NCBI GenBank assembly: GCA_963729215.1
Contig: CAVSND010000023.1
Coordinates: forward strand, 558,001-622,000
DNA: 64,000 nucleotides
Direction of reading: 5' to 3'
Source of the DNA: CAVQJU01 sp963729215
GTDB lineage: Bacteria; Acidobacteriota; Vicinamibacteria; Vicinamibacterales; CAVVIG01
Shown here: positions 1-7,963 of the stretch, piece by piece
How positions within the stretch are numbered: the first letter of the stretch is position 1
Layout: every line of letters starts with the position of its first letter
The notes under the pieces: model-generated
Databases searched by the model: none
What the model saw: only the letters and a program-made list of their open reading frames with translations
Told to the model about the DNA's origin: nothing
Position numbers and translations under genes: made by a program

Positions 1-1071
1 GGCCGTGACCGTGGCCGCGACGGCGTTGCGCGCCTTCAGGTTCGGATCCGCCTGGTAGGTCCAGCTGTTCGGGTTGCCGGCGTTCAGGTTGCCCCACATC
101 CCGAGGATGTCGTCGTGTTCGCCGAAGTCCCGGTAGTTGGCGAAGAACCACAGCTTGTCTTTGATGATCGGGCCGCCGAGCGACGCCTGGACATCCCAGT
201 TCTTGTAGAGCGCCGACGGCTGGCTGAGACCTTTGGCTTTCAGACTGGCATCGATGTTGTTGCCCTGGGACCACTGGCCGGCCGTGCTGAAGAAGCCCTG
301 GCCGCTGAAGGTGTTGCCACCGGTCTTGGGGACGAAGTTGACCGACGTGCCGCCCATCTCGCTCTCCCCGAGGCCGCCCGACAGCGTCAGCTGCATTTCC
401 TGCGCGTTGGCGGTGTCGATGATGTACCCGGAGGCGCCACCTCCGTTGAAGGCCGACCCCGTGCTCAGGCCGTCCACGAGGGTGCGCCCTTCGTTGCCGC
501 GCCCGCCGTGGCTGGTGAAGATCCGCATGGCCGGCATCAGGTCGATCTGGTTGCTGCCACCGCTGACCGAGGGCACCAGGAAGATGAGGGCGTTGTAACC
601 GCGGGTCGCCGGTATCGCCTTCAAGGTCTCGTCGGAGATCGTTTGCTGCCGGCGGGTGCTCTGGACGTCGACGATGGGGGTCTCGCCGGTGACCGTGATC
701 GTCTCCTGCAGATCACCCACCTTCATGTCAGTGTTGATGGTGAGGACGCCGGCGCCCGTCACCTGCACGCCGTCGCGCTTCACCGCGGCGAAGCCGGTCA
801 GCGTGTACGTCAGCGTGTAGGTGCCGGGCAGAAGGTCGTTCAGCCGGTACTGACCCGCCCCATCGCTCACCGTGGTGCGTACCTTCTCGATGAGCACGGG
901 GCTGGCCGCTTCGACGGTGACTCCCGGCAGAACCGCGCCAGAAGCGTCACGGACGATCCCGGCAATGGACGACTGAGCATGCGCCAGCGACGGCAGCAGC
1001 GCCATGCCAGCCAGGACGAGGAGCAGGCGAACGAACGACACGCCGAGCCACGAAGACGGCTCCCAGAGCAC
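1..1071 (-). CDS. TonB-dependent receptor, Oar-like (N-terminal part; runs off window)
   Basis: Outer-membrane receptor of the acidobacterial Oar-like type, expected to take up or bind large substrates. About 357 codons are visible. After a signal peptide ending in LAHAQ comes a carboxypeptidase-regulatory-like domain (IAGIVRDASGAVLPGVTVEA), then the plug motif ETITVTGETPIVDV and the beginning of the barrel (GGPIIKDKLWFFANYRDFG). The frame is open to the window edge. An in-frame TAG lies just upstream of a GTG at 1071, and a second GTG at 1041 gives a better-looking signal peptide, so the start is 1071 or 1041. The ATG at 1085 is in another frame. Three 11-bp phased TTATG repeats lie about 100 bp upstream. 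Confidence 0.88.
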   Translation of the reverse strand, partial: MLWEPSSWLGVSFVRLLLVLAGMALLPSLAHAQSSIAGIVRDASGAVLPGVTVEAASPVLIEKVRTTVSDGAGQYRLNDLLPGTYTLTYTLTGFAAVKRDGVQVTGAGVLTINTDMKVGDLQETITVTGETPIVDVQSTRRQQTISDETLKAIPATRGYNALIFLVPSVSGGSNQIDLMPAMRIFTSHGGRGNEGRTLVDGLSTGSAFNGGGASGYIIDTANAQEMQLTLSGGLGESEMGGTSVNFVPKTGGNTFSGQGFFSTAGQWSQGNNIDASLKAKGLSQPSALYKNWDVQASLGGPIIKDKLWFFANYRDFGEHDDILGMWGNLNAGNPNSWTYQADPNLKARNAVAATVTA

Positions 1072-1169
1072 TTCCTAGCGAGCATGTTTCCTCCGCGATG
1101 ACGACGAATTGACGGCTGGCCCGAGCGCCAGGGTTGGGTGAATTGCGGCTTACGTGCGCACCGAATGCG

Positions 1170-1196
1170 CATAAACAGAACATAAGCTGCGCATAA
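1170..1196. promoter_or_regulatory. Three TTATG repeats at 11-bp spacing upstream of the TonB receptor
   Basis: On the strand of the receptor gene the pentamer TTATG occurs three times with starts exactly 11 bp apart (CATAA on the plus strand at 1170, 1181 and 1192). The last two are embedded in the longer repeat CAGCTTATG. One-helical-turn spacing is typical of tandem binding by response regulators or LytTR-like proteins. The location 100-130 bp upstream of the receptor start suggests an activator site. Regulator identity is unknown. Confidence 0.4.
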
Positions 1197-1281
1197 GCTG
1201 CAGATAATAGGCTCTGGCTGGTCAAAACTCAAGCTTTCCCGCGGAAGGCGGGATGAGTGGAGGGCGCGCCGGTCGGCGTGC

Positions 1282-1869
1282 TTACTTCTGCTTCGGGTAT
1301 TTGAGCAGCAGGTCGTGCATCGCCTCGCGGATGCGCGCGTGACGCTGTTCGTCGGTCTTCTCGCTGTCGATTTCCGCCTGCGCGATCCCGCGCCAGACGA
1401 TGCGTTTGGCCGACGTCGAGAGGAGGTCGAGCACGACGGATCCCGTCGAGATGATCTCGTAGGCCTGGTTGCCGCCAGAAAACGGAGGGATGCCCCACTC
1501 CGGCACCGCCGGAAGGAACTGTCCGAATTGCTGCGTGTTGAAGCCGACCGCGATCAACAGGTAGTAATGCGCATGTAAATCGGCCGTGCCGACGTCGGCG
1601 GCCGTAAGCCCTCGAGTGCCCAGTTCCTTGGCTACCGCATCGGCGATCGTCGGCCCGAAGGTCTTCTGAATCGGGGCCGGATCGTCCTTGGAGCTGCGCG
1701 CCATGATCACCTGCCCCGGACCGTCGGTGGCCCAGGCCCATGTCTTGAAGCCGGCTCCGTCGTACTTGGGCGCCGCCTGCACGGAAATCTTGATTTTGGC
1801 GGCGGACAGGGCCCCCGACAAGAGCACCGCCCCGACGGCGGTGACCGCGCAGGTCAGTTTGATGTTCAT
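1282..1869 (-). CDS. DUF4136 domain secreted protein
   Basis: Envelope protein of unknown function with a signal peptide (residues 1-22) and a single DUF4136 domain: FKTWAWATD near the N-terminus, ADLHAHYYLLIAVG in the middle, GSVVLDLLS...KRIVWRGIAQ, and a closing helix ending in KYPKQK. Length is 195 aa, normal for the family. The ATG at 1869 is chosen because it begins a good signal peptide; a TTG at 1914 would add 15 residues without one. No Shine-Dalgarno is visible, but TACAAT sits 7 nt upstream, suggesting a leaderless transcript. It diverges from the gene at 1916 with only 46 bp between start codons, so their promoters overlap. Confidence 0.85.
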   Translation of the reverse strand: MNIKLTCAVTAVGAVLLSGALSAAKIKISVQAAPKYDGAGFKTWAWATDGPGQVIMARSSKDDPAPIQKTFGPTIADAVAKELGTRGLTAADVGTADLHAHYYLLIAVGFNTQQFGQFLPAVPEWGIPPFSGGNQAYEIISTGSVVLDLLSTSAKRIVWRGIAQAEIDSEKTDEQRHARIREAMHDLLLKYPKQK

Positions 1870-1876
1870 GCGGAGG

Positions 1877-1882
1877 ATTGTA
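1877..1882 (-). promoter_or_regulatory. -10-like TACAAT 7 nt upstream of the DUF4136 start
   Basis: On the minus strand TACAAT is followed by 7 nt and then the ATG at 1869, placing the expected transcription start at or next to the start codon. There is no Shine-Dalgarno in the gap. A clear -35 was not found. Confidence 0.4.
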
Positions 1883-1915
1883 TTACTATCGAAGCGACAA
1901 GGTGAGAGGCTCAAG

Positions 1916-2974
1916 ATGACGAAGGCAGTTTACGGTGTGATTGGTGGCGTGCTCGTGGCCTGTTCGGCGTCCGTCGCCGCGCAGTGGGGGAAGATTCCCG
2001 ATCCGACTGTCCCGCGGGATGCGAAGGGCCAGGTACGTAAGGATGCGCCGCCGCCGCGGACCGCGGACGGCAAGATCGATTTTTCCGGCATGTGGATGCG
2101 CGCCAATAGCGGTCCCCCCAACGAGGGACGTGGTGGACGCGGACGCGGTGGTCCCGGCGGTGGGGCGGCTGCCCCGGACGGCCGCGGGGGCGCTGCCGCC
2201 GCGGCTCCTGCTCCGGCTGCACCAGCCGCACCCGCCACGCCTCCGGCCGCGGCCGGCGGCGGAACCCCCGGTGACGGCAACACCAGCGCGCCCTTCTCGG
2301 GCGGTCGCGGCGGCGTCACCCTCGAGCCGCAGACCGACCGTTTCCCCTTCGACCCGAATGGTCCGCCCGTGGCCACGTTCTTCGAGGCCGGCGGTAACAT
2401 GCCCGGCGGTCTGCCGTATACGCCCTGGGCGCTGGCCATCCGGAAACAGCGCTTCGACGTGGACAAGGCGAAGGACAACCCGGACGCCAACTGCATGCCG
2501 ATGGGCTTCCTGCAGTTCCATCAGCAGCCGCAGCCGCGCAAGATTATCCAGACGCCGAAGATGATCCTCATCGAGTACGAGGCCAATTACGGCCTTCGCC
2601 ACATTTATATGGATGGCCGCAAGCTCCCGCCCCAGGGCGGACCGCAGCCGTGGTGGTATGGCTACTCGGTTGGACACTGGGAAGGGGATACGCTCGTCGT
2701 CGAGACGAACAACCTGCGGGGCGCCGAAGAAGGTCCCTGGGACGGGTGGCTGGACGTGAACGGCAGTCCGTACAGCGGCGAGGCGAAATTCACGGAACGC
2801 TTCCGGCGCCCCACCTTCGACCACCTGCAAATCGACACCACGCTCGAGGACGCGAAGGCGTACACGAAGCCCTGGACGGTTCGCATCGATCAGCGTTTTT
2901 TGGCGGACGAAGAACTGATTGAATTCGTCTGCAACGAAAACCAGCAGTTCCGCCGCCGTATCAAGATCGATTGA
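1916..2974 (+). CDS. Uncharacterised secreted protein with Gly/Ala/Pro-rich N-terminal linker
   Basis: A 352-aa exported protein whose function I do not recognise. Signal peptide at residues 1-22, a short conserved stretch (DGKIDFSGMWMRANSGPP), then about 90 residues of low-complexity Gly/Arg and Ala/Pro sequence, then a globular C-terminal domain with FEAGGNMPGGLPYTPWA, CMPMGFLQFHQQPQPRKI, GHWEGDTLVVETNNL and a closing FVCNENQQFRRR. Families with the 'DLSGMW...W(E/D)GDTLVVET' pattern occur in many paralogous copies in Acidobacteriota and remain uncharacterised. The start at 1916 has AGAGG upstream; upstream in-frame codons lie within the divergent gene. High GC in the linker is the only compositional oddity. 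Confidence 0.8.
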   Translation: MTKAVYGVIGGVLVACSASVAAQWGKIPDPTVPRDAKGQVRKDAPPPRTADGKIDFSGMWMRANSGPPNEGRGGRGRGGPGGGAAAPDGRGGAAAAAPAPAAPAAPATPPAAAGGGTPGDGNTSAPFSGGRGGVTLEPQTDRFPFDPNGPPVATFFEAGGNMPGGLPYTPWALAIRKQRFDVDKAKDNPDANCMPMGFLQFHQQPQPRKIIQTPKMILIEYEANYGLRHIYMDGRKLPPQGGPQPWWYGYSVGHWEGDTLVVETNNLRGAEEGPWDGWLDVNGSPYSGEAKFTERFRRPTFDHLQIDTTLEDAKAYTKPWTVRIDQRFLADEELIEFVCNENQQFRRRIKID

Positions 2975-2984
2975 TGCGCCTCTG

Positions 2985-3053
2985 AACCACAAAGATCACG
3001 AAGCCCACGAAGGGATGCCCAATTCCTTTGAGAGCTTGGTGATCTTGGTGGTT
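2985..3053. repeat. CACGAAG-family imperfect inverted repeat
   Basis: Arms at 2985-3003 and 3035-3053 match as inverted complements at 17 of 19 positions. The left arm includes the related units ATCACGAAG and CCCACGAAG in tandem. A second copy of the family is at 30941-31025. It lies just after the stop codon of the preceding gene and before the 3' end of a convergent gene, so it may act as a bidirectional terminator-like hairpin. Confidence 0.65.
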
Positions 3054-3096
3054 CCGTTCCTGGCCAGCGGAGCGGGCCGCTGCGGGCGCGCAGCCG

Positions 3097-4503
3097 CTAC
3101 TGTGGTGCGACGCGGAATTCCCTCACGCTTGGCGGTACGACCGCCCGCTCGGCAGGCCGCGGCAGCTGCGGGATCCATTCGTACGGCACTCGATACGCGC
3201 GATACACACGGTTGGTGCCGCCGTTCTGCGTGAAATACGGGCTCACGTACTCCCAGACAATCTCGCCGCCCGTTGTCACCTCGAAGATTCGGCCGTCGGC
3301 GCCCTCGGTGATCATCGTGTTGCCGTTGGCCAGGCGCTGAGCGCCGCTCACGTAGTGGCTGTAGAACCGGTAGCTCTCCGCACCCGCGACGGAATATTCC
3401 CAGACCTTTTCAAACGTGACGGGATTCACTTCGACGACGCGTGAACTGCCGCGCCGCAGCGAGTCCCGTCCATCCGGAGCGGCCGGGTTGGCGAAGCCGT
3501 AGCCCGACGTGCCGCCGTTGTCGAACACGAGCAGGTTGCCGGCGCCCGCCAGGCCTTTCGGGATGAAATGCGGGTTGTGCTGACCGATGATCTGGCCGAG
3601 CTTGCGGAGCGCATCCGACTCCCGATAGTCGGGGCCCATCCGCCAGACAATTTTTCCGCTGCGGCTCACGATCGCGATGAAACTCGATTCGCGGCTGCTG
3701 ATCACGATGTTGTCCGGCGCGAAGCGCGCGTCGCCATCGTCAAACCAATGATTCGGACCGACGTAAGCGGCCGCGTTGATGTGCAGCCAGTCGTAGCTGT
3801 CGCGGCCGCGGTTGAACCCGAGCCCCTGACGAATGACGCCGCGGGCTTCCGGAGAGAAGCCGAACTCGTCGGCGTGATCGCTCGCACGCCAGTCCCACAG
3901 CACTTTGCCGTCCCAGGAGACTTCGATGAGCCGGTCGTCCTCCAGCCGTCGATCGGCGATCCGGGCGTCGGTGACGTTGCTGTGCGTCAACACGAGCGTC
4001 GTCGCGTTGGCGACAGCCGGCTGCGCGCCGGGCGCGTAGTAACCCGCCGCGAATCCCGGGCGTTGCCAGTCGTGGTGCTGGCGAGCCGACCAGACAGCGG
4101 CGCCGCCGTCGCGGCCTGGAATCTGCTCGCTGTGGTCGAAACGCCAGACCTCTTTTCCATCCCAGTCGCGCTGAACGAGTGCCGGCGCCTCCTGATTGGG
4201 TGCGCCGTTGCCCACGCCGGCGATCACCTGACCGCCGGGCAGTATTCGTGCGGGACCGCCCGCGGCGCCCGAAAAGTCCTTCCACTGCTTGACGACCTGG
4301 CCGTTCATGTCGATCAGGATGACGCCCTCCGCCTCCGGCGTGATGAAGACCGTGTAGCCGCTCCATGTTTTGTCCGGATGGAAGATGGTCGTGCCCGTCG
4401 GGTACACCGAGGGGACACCGGAGAGGATGGCGGGCGCGAGAACCGCGCCGGAGACGAGGCAAATGGGGGCCAGCCATCGAGGTCCGTTCACGCCGGTCAT
4501 CAT
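3097..4503 (-). CDS. Arylsulfotransferase (ASST)-like secreted beta-propeller protein
   Basis: A 468-aa exported protein with an N-terminal hydrophobic segment (APICLVSGAVLAPAILSG) followed by propeller-type repeats. Sequence features match the arylsulfotransferase family: VILIDMNGQVVKQW, WRFDHSEQIPG, LIEVSWDGKVLWDW, DWLHINAAAYVG, SGKIVWRMGPDY, QHNPHFIPKG and NLLVFDNGG. Family members transfer sulfate between phenols in the periplasm, but many ASST-like proteins are uncharacterised, so substrate and activity are inferred only. Two adjacent ATGs follow GAGGG at good spacing. It lies 61 bp downstream of the SMP-30-like gene on the same strand; the two may be co-transcribed. Confidence 0.72.
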   Translation of the reverse strand: MMTGVNGPRWLAPICLVSGAVLAPAILSGVPSVYPTGTTIFHPDKTWSGYTVFITPEAEGVILIDMNGQVVKQWKDFSGAAGGPARILPGGQVIAGVGNGAPNQEAPALVQRDWDGKEVWRFDHSEQIPGRDGGAAVWSARQHHDWQRPGFAAGYYAPGAQPAVANATTLVLTHSNVTDARIADRRLEDDRLIEVSWDGKVLWDWRASDHADEFGFSPEARGVIRQGLGFNRGRDSYDWLHINAAAYVGPNHWFDDGDARFAPDNIVISSRESSFIAIVSRSGKIVWRMGPDYRESDALRKLGQIIGQHNPHFIPKGLAGAGNLLVFDNGGTSGYGFANPAAPDGRDSLRRGSSRVVEVNPVTFEKVWEYSVAGAESYRFYSHYVSGAQRLANGNTMITEGADGRIFEVTTGGEIVWEYVSPYFTQNGGTNRVYRAYRVPYEWIPQLPRPAERAVVPPSVREFRVAPQ

Positions 4504-4564
4504 GATTCCCTCATGCTGAATCGATCATTTCGCCGCGCCGTGACGGCCTTTCAAGCGTGAGTCC

Positions 4565-5506
4565 TCAGCGCGCCCCGAGCGCCGCCGTGAGGTCGTACGC
4601 GGACAGGCTGTTTCCGTTCAGGAACGGGACGATGGCTACGCGCTGGGCGGCGATATAACCGAAGTCCGCGCCCGCGCCCGGGAATTGCAGCAGCGTGCGG
4701 GCCGTCCCCGTCGCGCTCACCTGCAGCAGGCGTGAGCCGAAGACGTCCGTCACGAGATAGCCGCCGCGTCCATCGAGCTCGATACCGTCAATACCGCCAA
4801 TCGGCTCGGGCGTGATCACCGTCCGCGCTTTCGTGGTGCGGTCGAATGCGAAGAGCTTTCCGCCGGCTGGCGCGCCCGCACCGCGTCCCCTGCCCCCGGG
4901 AGGGCCAAACACGCCGAGCCCCATCGATCCTACGATGACGCGGTTGCCATCGACGAGCACGCCGTTCGGCGTCTCGATGAGGTCTTCGCCCTCGACAAAA
5001 ATCGAAGACTTGCCGTCCTTCACCATGTAGATGCGCGCCTTCATCGAGTCGGACACGTAGATCGTCCCGTCAGACGCGGTCGCAAGGTCGTTGAGAAACG
5101 TGGCGCCGTCGATCTTCACGCGCGACGTGATGCGGCCGCTGGCGATCTCGATGCCGACAACCTCGTCGATGTCAGCGGCCCACAGGGTTCCGAGGACGCT
5201 TCGCAGCCCTTTTGGTCCGTTGAGACCCGTCGCCCACTTCGCGGCGACGAGCTTTCCGGCGGGCGTGAACCGGGAGATGTAGCCGTTGCCGTCCTTGTCG
5301 GTCACCCCGCCGTTGATGGACGACACGAACACGCTGTTCGAGGCGGCATCGTAGAAAGCGCTCTCGGGCGACGCGAGGTCGGCGGTCACCGACCACAGCG
5401 CGGGAGGCGCCGGCCGGGCGGGCGCGGCCGGCGGTGCCTGCGCGAAGGCGGTCACGCTTGCGGCGACGATCGCGGCGCCAAGAACTGGCTTGTGCAAGTA
5501 ATTCAT
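4565..5506 (-). CDS. SMP-30/gluconolactonase-like secreted propeller protein
   Basis: A 313-aa exported protein: signal peptide (GAAIVAASVTAFAQA), an Ala/Pro spacer, then a six-bladed propeller-like region. Diagnostic stretches are LASPESAFYDAASNSVFVSS, GLNGPKGLRS, FLNDLATASDGTIYVSDS, ETPNGVLVDG and GGIDGIELDGRGGYLVTD. These resemble SMP-30/strictosidine-synthase-like propellers whose metal site binds Glu, Asn and Asp residues from such motifs. The lactonase label is a fold-level call. The ATG at 5506 is preferred over an upstream in-frame codon at 5554 because it begins the signal peptide. Divergent from the regulator at 5590. Confidence 0.7.
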   Translation of the reverse strand: MNYLHKPVLGAAIVAASVTAFAQAPPAAPARPAPPALWSVTADLASPESAFYDAASNSVFVSSINGGVTDKDGNGYISRFTPAGKLVAAKWATGLNGPKGLRSVLGTLWAADIDEVVGIEIASGRITSRVKIDGATFLNDLATASDGTIYVSDSMKARIYMVKDGKSSIFVEGEDLIETPNGVLVDGNRVIVGSMGLGVFGPPGGRGRGAGAPAGGKLFAFDRTTKARTVITPEPIGGIDGIELDGRGGYLVTDVFGSRLLQVSATGTARTLLQFPGAGADFGYIAAQRVAIVPFLNGNSLSAYDLTAALGAR

Positions 5507-5547
5507 GGCGCACACCTTACGCGAGCCGGTTTCGACCCGCAAGTCGC

Positions 5548-5574
5548 TTGACATCCATGTCGGCTGGGTATATC
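5548..5574 (+). promoter_or_regulatory. Possible promoter TTGACA-15-TATATC for the winged-helix regulator
   Basis: TTGACA at 5548-5553 and TATATC at 5569-5574 with a 15-bp spacer, shorter than the usual 16-18. It would start transcription about 8 nt before the ATG at 5590. The short spacer lowers confidence. Confidence 0.3.
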
Positions 5575-5589
5575 ACGGCCCTTCCCGGA

Positions 5590-7806
5590 ATGAGAATCTC
5601 CAACGAGTCTCGAGCGAACCTCGAAGCCCCGGCCGCCGACTGCTACGAGTTCGGCCCCTTCCGCCTCGATTTGCGCCGCCGGCAACTGTTCCGCGACGAT
5701 GAAGTTGTCGCGCTGACGCCGAAAGCCTTCGATCTGCTCCAGGTGCTCGTGACCCACGCCGACCGCGTCCTCGAGAAAGACGAGTTGATGAAGCGGATCT
5801 GGCCCGACAGCTTCGTCGGCGAGGACAGTCTGACGCAGAATGTGGCGGTTCTCCGCAAAGTGCTGGGCGATGCGTCGGACAGTCCGAAGTACATCGCCAC
5901 AATCCACAAGCACGGGTACCGGTTCGTGGCGTGCGTCCGCGAAGTCCCCGGGCCCGAAACAATCGCGGCCGCCGCTGCACGGCCCGCCGTGACGCTGGTA
6001 ATCCCCGCGCCCGTTTCGCTGGCGGCCCCCACGGTCAGAGACGCCGCGAAGGAAGACCAACAGATTTTCGCGCCAGCGCGCTCGAAGGTGATGTGGTGGG
6101 TGGCGGCCGGGGGCGCGGGCGCCGCGGCGTTGTTGGCGGGCGTCTGGTTCGGTTTGCTGAACGGCCGCGAGGCTGCACCGGCGCCCATGCGGTTCGTCGT
6201 GGCCGCGCCGGAAAACACCACGCTCGCCTCCGCGGGATTCCCTTCACCCGACGGACGCCACGTCGCGTTTGTCGCCGATCGCGGCGGACGATCGCTGTTG
6301 TGGGTCCGCTCCCTCGAGTCGGTGGACGCGCATCCTCTGCTTGGGACCGATGGTGTGACGTCTCTGTTCTGGTCTCCGGACGGCCAGGCGATGGGATTTT
6401 TCGCTGGCGGGAAACTGAAGGTGGTCAACCTTTCGGGTGGGCCGCCCCAGACGCTTGCCGTGATGGCGACGTCCACGAGCCCGGCAGGCGGCACGTGGAA
6501 CGCCGATGGCCTGGTGCTGTACTCCGAGCCGCGATCCGGCCTCAAGTCGATTCCGGCGTCCGGCGGCGCGACTGCGATGGTGACGACGCTCGATGCCGCC
6601 GCGCAGGAAACGGAGCATCTGTGGCCGCAATTTCTTCCAGGCGGCCGGCGTTTCATTTACGGGATACGCAGCGCCAATCCGGAGCGCAACGGCATCTACG
6701 TCGGGTCGCTCGATTCGCCGGAGAAGGTGCGCGTGCTGGCGTCCACGTCGCGCGCCACCTATGCGGCGGGCTTTCTGGTGTTCGCTCAAGATCGCGCGCT
6801 CGCCGCCCGGGCGTTCGACCCGCGCACGCTGAAGGTCGGCGCCACGCTCCAGACGATTGCCAGCGAGATCGCCGCCGCGGGGTTCGCCCCGCCGAACGGG
6901 GGACTCCTGACTTACCTGCCGGGCAACGGTCAGGGACGTGCCGTCTGGTATGACAGGGCAGGCTCGCGCGTGGGCGGCCTCGAAACGCCCTCAGAAGTGT
7001 TCGCCGTTGCGTTGTCGCCGGATGAACGCCAGCTGGCGGCCGGCGATGCCGTCAGCCCGACAGCCGGCATCTGGCTTTTCGATTTACGCCGTCACTCGCG
7101 CAGCCGGCTCACGACGATCGGCAACAGCCCCGTCTGGTCGCGCGACGGCAGCCGCGTGGTGTTCGCGTCGTCTCAGAAGAACGGCGTTCTCGAGCTCTAT
7201 CAGAAGGCGTCGTTCGGCAGCGAGCCGGAGGAACTGCTCCTGAATACCGGTCACTCCACCTGGCCGCACGACTGGTCCCCCGACGGCCGCTTCATCGTCT
7301 ATACGAGCCAGAGCCCGAAAACAAAGATGGACCTCTGGCTGCTGTCCACCTCCGATCGAAAGCCGATCCCGTACCTGCAGACGCCGTTCAACGAGCTGCA
7401 CGGTCAGGTGTCCCCGGATGGACGATGGCTGGCCTATACATCCGACGAGTCGGGAACGTGGGAGATCTACGTGCAGTCTTTTCCCGTTGCCGGGCATCGC
7501 CGGACGATTTCGATCGATGGCGGCGCCCAGCCGCGGTGGCGAAGGGATGGCAAAGAGCTGTTCTACCTGTCGTCCGACCGGCGGTTGATGTCCGTGAAGA
7601 TTGACCAGAAGCTCGACGCCCAGGGCGTGCTCGAGGTCAGCGATCCCGAGCCGCTCTTTCAGACCCACATCCGCGGCGCCCTCGTCCCGTCGTGGCTCGA
7701 ATACACGGTGACGGCCAACGGCCAGCGGTTCCTCATCTGCGAGACCGAGCGGATGGATTCGTCGATGACGGTCCTCCTCAACTGGACCGCCACGCTCGGC
7801 CGGTAA
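5590..7806 (+). CDS. CadC-type winged-helix regulator with TolB-like propeller sensor domain
   Basis: A membrane one-component regulator of 738 aa. Residues about 19-115 form an OmpR/PhoB-type winged helix (YEFGPFRLDLRRRQLF, LTPKAFDLLQVLV, TVHKHGYRF-like end IHKHGYRFVA). One transmembrane segment lies near 167-190 (VAAGGAGAAALLAGVWFG). The rest, about 200-735, is periplasmic and carries PD40/TolB-like repeats (FPSPDGRHVAFVAD, LFWSPDGQAMGFF, HDWSPDGRFIVYT, GQVSPDGRWLAYT). This architecture is very common in Acidobacteriota. An upstream ATG at 5557 is in frame but lies in the presumed promoter. It is followed by the TonB receptor locus, which it may regulate, though nothing in the sequence proves it. 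Confidence 0.88.
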   Translation: MRISNESRANLEAPAADCYEFGPFRLDLRRRQLFRDDEVVALTPKAFDLLQVLVTHADRVLEKDELMKRIWPDSFVGEDSLTQNVAVLRKVLGDASDSPKYIATIHKHGYRFVACVREVPGPETIAAAAARPAVTLVIPAPVSLAAPTVRDAAKEDQQIFAPARSKVMWWVAAGGAGAAALLAGVWFGLLNGREAAPAPMRFVVAAPENTTLASAGFPSPDGRHVAFVADRGGRSLLWVRSLESVDAHPLLGTDGVTSLFWSPDGQAMGFFAGGKLKVVNLSGGPPQTLAVMATSTSPAGGTWNADGLVLYSEPRSGLKSIPASGGATAMVTTLDAAAQETEHLWPQFLPGGRRFIYGIRSANPERNGIYVGSLDSPEKVRVLASTSRATYAAGFLVFAQDRALAARAFDPRTLKVGATLQTIASEIAAAGFAPPNGGLLTYLPGNGQGRAVWYDRAGSRVGGLETPSEVFAVALSPDERQLAAGDAVSPTAGIWLFDLRRHSRSRLTTIGNSPVWSRDGSRVVFASSQKNGVLELYQKASFGSEPEELLLNTGHSTWPHDWSPDGRFIVYTSQSPKTKMDLWLLSTSDRKPIPYLQTPFNELHGQVSPDGRWLAYTSDESGTWEIYVQSFPVAGHRRTISIDGGAQPRWRRDGKELFYLSSDRRLMSVKIDQKLDAQGVLEVSDPEPLFQTHIRGALVPSWLEYTVTANGQRFLICETERMDSSMTVLLNWTATLGR

Positions 7807-7963
7807 ATTCACGCTCTCAGAACTTTCACCCAAAACTCAGGCCTTTTTCACCGCTCATTCACGACTCGCGGCGCGTCCGGCCTTACCGTCCCGTTCCTGC
7901 ACCGTGTCCACCGTCGAGGCAACCGCTGCCCGCCGGTGCGAGGTGAAAGAGAGGTTGGACGGA

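Noticed and set aside
1083..1085. ATG at 1085 as start of the first TonB receptor, after a perfect GGAGG
   Set aside because: It is out of frame with the receptor domains; an in-frame TAG separates it from the true frame.
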